Both the position numbers and the translations under genes were made by a program. Under the pieces are notes generated by a model that was not told where the DNA came from, did no database searches, and worked only from the letters and a program-made list of their open reading frames with translations. 12,380 nucleotides of DNA from Chloroflexota bacterium (lineage in GTDB: Bacteria > Chloroflexota > Anaerolineae > JACRMK01). Shown one piece after another: positions 6,749 to 12,380 of the stretch (within the stretch, counting starts at the first letter, position 1; every line of letters starts with the position of its first letter). The DNA lies in the NCBI GenBank assembly GCA_016200765.1, contig JACQEC010000002.1, forward strand, positions 1-12,380. Reading direction: 5' to 3'.

Positions 6749-9451
6749 ATGACATATCGCATGACCAGTTCGCAAATCCGCCGGGCGTTTCTGGACTTTT
6801 TCGTGGGCCACGGGCACACTGAGGTTGCCTCGTCGCCGCTCGTGACCGGAGACCCAACGCTGATCTTCACGAATGCGGGTATGGTGCAGTTCAAGGATGC
6901 GTTCTTGGGCTTGGAGAAGAGGCCCTATGCCCGCGCCACCACAGCGCAAAAGTGTATGCGCGTGCAAGGGAAGCACAACGACCTTGAAAACGTCGGCCCG
7001 TCGCCCCGCCATCACACCTTTTTCGAGATGCTCGGCAACTTTTCGTTTGGCGACTATTTCAAACGCGATGCCATTCGCTTCGCCTGGGAGTTCTGCACAC
7101 GGGTTATGGACATTGCCCCAGAGCGACTCTATCACACCGTATTTAACGACGACGATGAAGCCTACGGCTACTGGCTCGATCTGGGCGTAGATGCCACGCA
7201 CGTCTTGCGGATGGGGGAGAAGACCAACTTCTGGTCTATGGGCGATGTGGGTCCATGCGGTCCGACGTCGGAACTGCATTATGACTTCGGCCCCGACGCT
7301 TGTACGTGCCATCAACCGAACTGCTCCGTGCAGTTGGACAACGACTGCGGCCGTTGGTTAGAAGTGTGGAATCTCGTTTTCATGCAGTTTGACCAATTAC
7401 CCGATGGTTCGCGGAGGCTGCTGCCCAAACCGGGCGTGGATACCGGTATGGGGCTTGAGCGTATGACCACGGTGTCACAGGGAGCACGTTCCAACTATGA
7501 CACAGACCTGTTTCAGCCGATCATGGACGCGATTCAAGAAGATTTGCGACACGACCGCGAGGCGCGTACCCGCAACGAAATTGCGTATCGCGTGATTGCG
7601 GACCACGGGCGCGCGATGACGTTTCTGCTGGCCGATGGCGTCCTGCCGGGTAACGAGGGCGGCCCTTATGTCCTGCGGATGATCATGCGGCGGGCTATGC
7701 GTTTTGGGAAAAAGATGGGCGTGCAGCGTCCCTTCCTTGGCGATGTCGCGCGCGCGGTGATTGCCGAGATGGGCGGGCACTATCAAGAGCTCCGCAGCCG
7801 CCAGGAGTTTATCGTCAAGGCGATCCAGCAGGAGGAAGAGCGTTTCGAGCAGACCCTCGATAAGGGCCTTTTAATTCTCGACGAATGGATGTCGGGACTG
7901 CAGGCCCCCGACTTGGATCGGGGGCAGGCGCGCGGGGAGATGGTGTTGCCCGGCCGTGATGTCTTTCGCTTATGGGACACGTACGGCTTCCCCGTGGATT
8001 TGACGCGAGACGTGGCGCAGGAGCGCGGTTTTCGTTTGGATGACGCAGGTTTCCGGACGGCTATGCAGGAGCAGCGAGAGCGCGCGCGCGCACACGGAAA
8101 GTTTGCTGCCGGTGAGATGGAGGAAATCTATCGCGGCCTTCAGCTGCCCCCGACTAAGTTCCTCGCTTATGAGCTCACGTCATCGCGGGCGACCGTGCTG
8201 GCGATCGTGCGCGACGGTCAACCGGTCGCGCAGGCGGCCGCGGGCGATTATGTGGAGGTGGTGCTTGACCAGACGCCGTTCTACGCAGAATCGGGGGGGC
8301 AGGTCGGAGACAGCGGTGAGATCGAATACGCGATGGGCCGGATGCACGTGGACGACACGCAAAAGCCGGTGCACGCGGTCGTCGTGCACCGTGGGCTTTT
8401 AGTCCGGGGCGCGCTGGCGACTGGCGTTGAGGTGACCGCGGGGGTTGACGCGGGTCGCCGGCTGAACATCAAGCGCAATCATACGGCGACCCATCTGCTG
8501 CACCGGGCTCTGCACCAGATTCTCGGAGAGCACGCGACGCAAAAAGGTTCGCTGGTCGCGCCCGACCGCCTGCGGTTTGATTTTAACCACCTGTCGGCAA
8601 TCTCACGCGAAGAGCTGGATGCGATTGAGGGCCGCGTCAACGAGATGGTGATGAACAACCTGTCGGTACGATGGTACGTGACGAGCCAATTGGAGGCAAA
8701 GCGGCAGGGAGCCATGATGCTTTTTGGCGAAAAGTACGGTGACGAGGTGCGGGTGGTCTGCGTATCCGGCCAGATTGAACAAGAGGGCTGTTACTCGCGC
8801 GAGCTGTGTGGCGGGACCCATGTGGACCGTACCGGCGAAGTCGGCTATTTCCATATCGTCTCTGAGGGATCGGTGGGAGCTGGGCTGCGGCGCATCGAGG
8901 CTGTAACGGGCCGCGCGGCGCAGGCTTACGTGCGAGAGCGCCTTGCGCTGCTCGGCGCGCTGGCCGCACAATTGGAATGCAGGCCGGAACAGGCCATGGC
9001 CCGACTGGCAGCCTTGCATCAGGAAGCGGATGCGCTGAAGAAAGAGTTGTCCGCCGTTCAGAGAAGCGCGGCGAAATCAGAGCTGGATACGCTGCTACGG
9101 CGCGTTCAGATGGTTGATGGCGTGTCGCTGGTGGCCGCAACCGTTCACGCGGCCACGGACGAGGCGCTGCGTGAGATGAGTGACTGGCTGCGGGATAAGT
9201 TGGGCAGCGGCGTTGTGGTCCTGGGCGCTGTCGTCAAGGAAAGACCATCGTTGAACGTTTCAGTGACGCAGGATTTGATCGCACGCGGTCTGCATGCCGG
9301 CGAGCTGATTAAACCGATCGCGCGAGAGATTGGTGGAAGCGGTGGTGGCCGGGCCAGAATGGCTCAAGCGGCTGGTAAGGATGCTGGCAAGCTCGGCGAT
9401 GCACTGGCGATAGTGCCGATGTTGCTTGAACGATCATTGCACCACGAATAG
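6749..9451 (+). CDS. alaS: Alanine--tRNA ligase
   Basis: A 900-residue alanyl-tRNA synthetase that charges tRNA-Ala and hydrolyses mischarged Ser- and Gly-tRNA-Ala. Numbering from 6749: the class II catalytic domain spans about 1-250, with TNAGMVQFKDAFLG and the GKHNDLENVGPSPRHHTFFEMLGNF region. A Cys cluster (185, 187, 192, 200) lies within it and may bind metal. A helical tRNA-recognition region follows. The editing domain holds the zinc-site pair HTATH (His578, His582) and CGGTH (Cys687, His691). A helical linker (about 735-785) leads to the C-Ala domain, with its GGSGGGRARMAQAAGKD segment and the usual end. Length is slightly above the common 870-880. The frame is open to a TTG at 6731, and an ATG at 6761 is also possible (896 residues); 6749 has the best-placed purine-rich tract, though that tract lies in a stem-loop. 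First gene of a cluster with the membrane protein, ruvX and mltG. Confidence 0.97.
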   Translation: MTYRMTSSQIRRAFLDFFVGHGHTEVASSPLVTGDPTLIFTNAGMVQFKDAFLGLEKRPYARATTAQKCMRVQGKHNDLENVGPSPRHHTFFEMLGNFSFGDYFKRDAIRFAWEFCTRVMDIAPERLYHTVFNDDDEAYGYWLDLGVDATHVLRMGEKTNFWSMGDVGPCGPTSELHYDFGPDACTCHQPNCSVQLDNDCGRWLEVWNLVFMQFDQLPDGSRRLLPKPGVDTGMGLERMTTVSQGARSNYDTDLFQPIMDAIQEDLRHDREARTRNEIAYRVIADHGRAMTFLLADGVLPGNEGGPYVLRMIMRRAMRFGKKMGVQRPFLGDVARAVIAEMGGHYQELRSRQEFIVKAIQQEEERFEQTLDKGLLILDEWMSGLQAPDLDRGQARGEMVLPGRDVFRLWDTYGFPVDLTRDVAQERGFRLDDAGFRTAMQEQRERARAHGKFAAGEMEEIYRGLQLPPTKFLAYELTSSRATVLAIVRDGQPVAQAAAGDYVEVVLDQTPFYAESGGQVGDSGEIEYAMGRMHVDDTQKPVHAVVVHRGLLVRGALATGVEVTAGVDAGRRLNIKRNHTATHLLHRALHQILGEHATQKGSLVAPDRLRFDFNHLSAISREELDAIEGRVNEMVMNNLSVRWYVTSQLEAKRQGAMMLFGEKYGDEVRVVCVSGQIEQEGCYSRELCGGTHVDRTGEVGYFHIVSEGSVGAGLRRIEAVTGRAAQAYVRERLALLGALAAQLECRPEQAMARLAALHQEADALKKELSAVQRSAAKSELDTLLRRVQMVDGVSLVAATVHAATDEALREMSDWLRDKLGSGVVVLGAVVKERPSLNVSVTQDLIARGLHAGELIKPIAREIGGSGGGRARMAQAAGKDAGKLGDALAIVPMLLERSLHHE

Positions 9452-9458
9452 TCCCCGA

Positions 9459-11072
9459 ATGAACGACCCTGCGCGTAGGCATATCCCCTATCCCATGTAT
9501 CTAACCAAGTTTCTGAGTAAGGCCCAAGAAGCCGTTGGCGTTGTTTCCGCGTTGCTGGACCATCGCGTTAACCATGCGAGCGCTAACAGTCACGTTCATG
9601 TCGTCGAGGTGGGGCCGGGTGATGATGTAGCGATCATCTGTGAGCGGCTCCAGTGGGTCAACGGCCAGCGAGTTATCCTCAGCATCCACCGGAAAAATCG
9701 GACCTTGCGCGACAAAGTAAATTTCCGGCTTGTGCAGCGTGAGGCTGTAGATCAGGCGATTGACCTGGCAATTGTTGCGCGACATAGGGATACGCTGCGT
9801 GTGGCCCAAGAAGTGGGGCTAGCAGTCTTTCCCGTAACTTGGCTGGGAAAACATATACGCCCGTGGCACAGCGTCGCAGCATCCACTTTTGTTCCCAATG
9901 CCGACGGAGACGGGCTTAGAGTTGTCATACGCCATCCAGCCATAGCGCGCCACCACAATCATTTGGTCAGCGTGATTATTATGGCCATACTGATCCTTGT
10001 AGCGGCGGGATTGACGGTCGTCGTCGTGCCGAGTGCGCAAGTAACACTATCTCCAGTGACCGAGGACGTGTCAACCAAGTTGACGATCCTCGCCAATCCA
10101 GCCGCCAGGGGTATTAGCGCGCCTTTAGGCCAGATACCAGCCCGTATTGAAGAAATGGCGATTGAGGGGACGGAGAGCAGTGTCCCCGTAGCCAAGAGGG
10201 ACGTCCCCGACGCGCGTGCTACCGGCCAGATTGTGGCGACTAACAAAACCGATCAGCCAATCCACTTGAGTAAGGGCACCGTAGTGGCTACCTCATCCGG
10301 CGTGCCCATCCGCTTCCAAACGACCGCCGATGTAGATCTGCCGTCCAAAGGGCGCGCTGAGGTTGCGATATCAGCCATCGAGCCAGGCCCGACAGGCAAC
10401 GTGGCGCGCTTTACCGTTAATGCAATAGAGGGGCAGTATTCTGCGGCCGTGAATGTGGTGAATGCTAACCCAACCAGTGGCGGTACGGTCCGGCGAGTAC
10501 CCGTTGTCACGGAGGAAGACAAGCGCCGCCTTGAGGAAGTTCTTGCCAAGCGTCTCAAGCAGGAAGCGATCAGCAAGTTTCAAGCGAAGGTGAAAAATCA
10601 AGAGTTCGTTGCGCCGGATACGGTTTCGGTTATATTGGATTCCAAAACGTTCGACAAGTTTGTGGACGAGCCAGCCGATCTGCTCACACTGACAGCTCAC
10701 GCGACGGCACGGGGCACCTTCGTCTATGGGGGCGATGCGAACGTGGTGGCCCTCAAGCGCCTCGAATCAAATCTACGGCCCGGATACGCACTGCTTGCCA
10801 ACACCGTCGTCTATACGCCTGGCGCGGTGCTCGGGGTTGATCAGGACGTATTGCGGTTCGAGTTGGTGGCTGCAGGACAATCGGCGTCTATGGTTGATGC
10901 CAATCTTGTTGCCATGAGTGTACGTGGCATGACGGTGCCTGAAGCACGCGACTGGATCGCCAATCAGTTCTCCCTGCGGCGTGAACCGGCGATTGCTCTC
11001 CAGCCTGATTGGATTGACTTGGGGCGCATGCCGCTGCTAGGTTTTCGTATCAGCATTGAGTTTCTGCCCTGA
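9459..11072 (+). CDS. Membrane-anchored baseplate J/gp47-like protein between alaS and ruvX
   Basis: A 537-residue protein, counted from ATG 9459, of unknown function. Residues about 46-131 form an alpha/beta-looking cytoplasmic domain (VHVVEVGPGDDVAIICERL, then an RLVQREA segment and VAQEVGLAVF). This resembles the small domain found in Chloroflexota and actinobacterial membrane proteins that contain an EPDDEITSVIDRL-type motif. One hydrophobic segment (about 168-190) follows a His/Arg-rich stretch, so the N-terminus is probably inside and the rest outside. Residues about 254-343 (ATGQIVATNKTDQPI, KGTVVATSSGV, EPGPTGNV, NPTSGGT) match the pattern databases label baseplate J/gp47-like. Residues 344-537 are not recognised beyond a charged helix near 350-380. 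No phage genes surround it. It starts 7 bp after alaS (a TTG at 9426 would overlap alaS) and ends 2 bp before ruvX, so it is probably co-expressed and perhaps related to envelope growth with MltG. Confidence 0.72.
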   Translation: MNDPARRHIPYPMYLTKFLSKAQEAVGVVSALLDHRVNHASANSHVHVVEVGPGDDVAIICERLQWVNGQRVILSIHRKNRTLRDKVNFRLVQREAVDQAIDLAIVARHRDTLRVAQEVGLAVFPVTWLGKHIRPWHSVAASTFVPNADGDGLRVVIRHPAIARHHNHLVSVIIMAILILVAAGLTVVVVPSAQVTLSPVTEDVSTKLTILANPAARGISAPLGQIPARIEEMAIEGTESSVPVAKRDVPDARATGQIVATNKTDQPIHLSKGTVVATSSGVPIRFQTTADVDLPSKGRAEVAISAIEPGPTGNVARFTVNAIEGQYSAAVNVVNANPTSGGTVRRVPVVTEEDKRRLEEVLAKRLKQEAISKFQAKVKNQEFVAPDTVSVILDSKTFDKFVDEPADLLTLTAHATARGTFVYGGDANVVALKRLESNLRPGYALLANTVVYTPGAVLGVDQDVLRFELVAAGQSASMVDANLVAMSVRGMTVPEARDWIANQFSLRREPAIALQPDWIDLGRMPLLGFRISIEFLP

Positions 11073-11074
11073 CC

Positions 11075-11671
11075 ATGCGTATTCTGGGCGTTGATCTTGG
11101 TAGCAGGCGTGTAGGCATTGCCATCAGTGACGAAACACAAACGCTCGCGACGCCTCACTCCATCATCATTCGCAAATCGTTTAGCCAAATGGCTGAGCAG
11201 ATCAAACAGATTGCCATCCACAACTCCGTTGGGCGGCTGGTAGCAGGCTACCCACGGAGCCTTAGTGGGGAAGAAGGACCGCAAGCACAACACGCCGCAC
11301 GTGAGGCTCAACGACTGGCCGATAGCCTTGAGTTGCCGTTGGTTTTGTGGGACGAGCAGTTTTCTACTGCCCTAGCGACACAACTCGTCAACGAAGGCCG
11401 CGGCTCGGCTAGTGATGGAGCCAATTTGAAAGGCCATAGACCTAGGCGCCGCGAGCCGCGAACAACGCGCCGCGACATCAAGCAGCGAGGCGGGATTGAC
11501 GCATTCGCTGCAGCTGTTATCCTGCAAAGCTATCTGGATGCTCAGCGGGCTCAGGGTTCGCCCTACACCACGCTCACGCTAGCTGGCGACCTGGGGCAGG
11601 GGCTGTTCGATGCCTGTGCGGACAATCTCGGTGTCGTTGTGACACCAAAGGACGCCATAGATGACGTTTGA
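11075..11671 (+). CDS. ruvX: Putative pre-16S rRNA nuclease / Holliday junction resolvase-like RuvX (YqgF)
   Basis: A 198-residue RNase H-fold nuclease of the YqgF/RuvX family, implicated in maturing the 5' end of 16S rRNA and, in some species, in resolving recombination intermediates. The fold's motifs are present: ILGVDLGSRRVGIAISD with Asp7, VAGYPRSLSGEEGPQA, LWDEQFST with Glu94, and IDAFAAAVILQSYLD with Asp142. The three acidic residues match the expected active site. The protein is longer than the usual 140-160 residues for two reasons. An Arg-rich insertion of roughly 20-30 residues (about 111-139) separates the last helix pair, and a tail of about 40 residues (157-198) follows the family's normal end. 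The start lies 2 bp after the upstream stop, suggesting translational coupling, and the 3' end overlaps mltG by 11 bp. Confidence 0.92.
   Translation: MRILGVDLGSRRVGIAISDETQTLATPHSIIIRKSFSQMAEQIKQIAIHNSVGRLVAGYPRSLSGEEGPQAQHAAREAQRLADSLELPLVLWDEQFSTALATQLVNEGRGSASDGANLKGHRPRRREPRTTRRDIKQRGGIDAFAAAVILQSYLDAQRAQGSPYTTLTLAGDLGQGLFDACADNLGVVVTPKDAIDDV
11647..11652 (+). promoter_or_regulatory. Ribosome binding site for mltG inside ruvX
   Basis: AAAGGA lies eight bases before the ATG at 11661, within the last codons of ruvX. It fixes the mltG start and implies coupled translation with ruvX. Confidence 0.6.
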
Positions 11672-12380
11672 GCGAAGAGGATTACGCGGCCGCACCCCAT
11701 CTGAACATAGCCCGAATAAGACGGTCTGGTGGCTAGCGCGCCTGACGGTATTCCTGCTCGCATTCTTGACGTGCAGTGGGGCGACGTTGGTGCTCTGTGC
11801 GCTTGCGCTCCAGACCGATCAGATTGTTGGCAGTATTGACTTCGGCAGAGTACAGTCAATTGACCAACTCGCGATTAACCTTTACCTGCGGGTACGCGAG
11901 GGGGATGTCAGCCTCCGCTCTAGCGGCAGTGGCAGCGTGCCCTTTTCAGTTCAACCCGGCGACACGGCAGGCACGGTGGGCGTCCGCCTGCAGCGCGCAG
12001 GCTTGATTGCGGACGCTGAATTGTTTCGGCTACTGGCGCGCGCGCGCGATGTGGAGTCACACCTAGAGGTGGGTGACTACCAGCTCCAGCGCGGCATGAG
12101 CATGGACGAGATTCTTACGGCTCTCCAAAGCGGACGGGTGAAGTCGAACAGCGTGCGTCTGATTGAGGGCTGGCGCGTTGAGGAGATGGCTGCGGCCGTG
12201 GAGAAGCAGGGGGCCGGCACCGCCGCGGCGTTTGTAGCTGCGGCCAAGGCCGGCTCGTACAAGTTTGCGTTCCTCAGTGACCGCCCTAAAGGGTCAACGC
12301 TGGAGGGCTTCCTATTTCCAGATACCTATGATGTGCCGTCAAACGCGACGGCAGAACAGATCATCGGCTTTGCCTTGACA
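11661..12380 (+). CDS. mltG: Endolytic transglycosylase MltG, N-terminal part (cut by window edge)
   Basis: The frame is open from ATG 11661 to the window end, 240 codons without a stop. MltG is a membrane-bound lytic transglycosylase that cuts nascent peptidoglycan strands and ends their growth. A cytoplasmic basic N-terminus (RRGLRGR) is followed by one membrane segment (about 22-50). After a spacer comes a LysM-like segment (about 93-158: VPFSVQPGDTAGTVGVRL, LEVGDYQLQRGMSMDEILTAL), then LIEGWRVEEMA (167-177) and the family signature STLEGFLFPDTYDV (212-225). The catalytic Glu lies further downstream in this family and is outside the window. The start overlaps the ruvX stop by 11 bp, and AAAGGA at 11647-11652 is a good ribosome binding site. 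Co-location with alaS and ruvX is the arrangement known from other phyla. Confidence 0.93.
   Translation, partial: MTFERRGLRGRTPSEHSPNKTVWWLARLTVFLLAFLTCSGATLVLCALALQTDQIVGSIDFGRVQSIDQLAINLYLRVREGDVSLRSSGSGSVPFSVQPGDTAGTVGVRLQRAGLIADAELFRLLARARDVESHLEVGDYQLQRGMSMDEILTALQSGRVKSNSVRLIEGWRVEEMAAAVEKQGAGTAAAFVAAAKAGSYKFAFLSDRPKGSTLEGFLFPDTYDVPSNATAEQIIGFALT

Noticed and set aside
9459..11072. Prophage or tailocin remnant because of the baseplate-J-like domain
   Set aside because: The protein has a membrane anchor and a cytoplasmic domain, and is embedded between housekeeping genes with operon-like spacing. No tail, capsid or lysis genes are nearby.
11405..11500. Frameshift in ruvX to explain the odd Arg-rich segment
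   Set aside because: The conserved motifs before (WDEQFST) and after (IDAFAAAVILQSYLD) are in one frame with no stop, so an in-frame insertion is the simpler reading.
161..12380. Many other open frames on both strands inside the listed genes, for example a 176-codon frame at 287-817 (minus) and a 69-codon frame at 3764-3973 (plus)
   Set aside because: They are antisense or out-of-frame shadows, common in GC-rich DNA, with low-complexity Arg/Ser/Pro-rich translations and no recognisable domain.
1..12380. CRISPR arrays, tRNA or rRNA genes, long repeats
   Set aside because: None seen: no regularly spaced repeats, and intergenic gaps are all under about 110 bp, leaving little room for RNA genes.

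Overview
The window is a GC-rich stretch of bacterial chromosome with nine recognisable genes, seven complete and two cut by the window edges. Gene content and protein style (a membrane-anchored baseplate-J-like protein between alaS and ruvX, a stand-alone four-carbon acid sugar kinase, a soluble S9 peptidase) fit best with a member of the Chloroflexota. That placement comes from remembered family resemblance, not from a search. The region is mostly housekeeping and I found no clear defence, CRISPR, phage or biosynthetic system.

Layout. Positions 1-75 (minus strand) hold the first 25 codons of a protein whose N-terminus looks like a transposase, preceded by a strong sigma-70-type promoter that would give a nearly leaderless mRNA. 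From 161 to 3756 (plus) lie an S9-family serine peptidase and ilvD, 29 bp apart and possibly co-transcribed. rarA (AAA+ replication/recombination factor) lies convergent to ilvD on the minus strand, ending at 3788 and starting near 5161. A four-carbon acid sugar kinase gene (5263-6672, plus) diverges from rarA. The short rarA/kinase intergenic region contains a TATAAT box for rarA and a perfect GC-rich palindrome.

From 6749 to the right edge is a tight plus-strand cluster: alaS, a membrane protein with a baseplate-J-like domain, ruvX, and mltG (cut off at 12380). The junctions are a 7-bp gap, a 2-bp gap and an 11-bp overlap, so this reads as an operon. A near-consensus promoter (TTGACA, 17 bp, TACAAT) overlaps the stop codon of the kinase gene, and a 7-bp stem-loop sits just before the alaS start. 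The grouping of alaS, ruvX and mltG is also known in Firmicutes, where small regulatory genes lie between them; here the interposed gene is a large membrane protein of unknown role. The cluster links tRNA charging, pre-16S rRNA processing or Holliday-junction-type nuclease activity (RuvX), and cell-wall glycan termination (MltG).

The points most worth a second look are the membrane protein between alaS and ruvX, the basic insertion and C-terminal tail of RuvX, and the stem-loops in front of alaS and the kinase gene. Start codons are uncertain for rarA, the kinase, alaS and the membrane protein; the reasons for each choice are in the entries.
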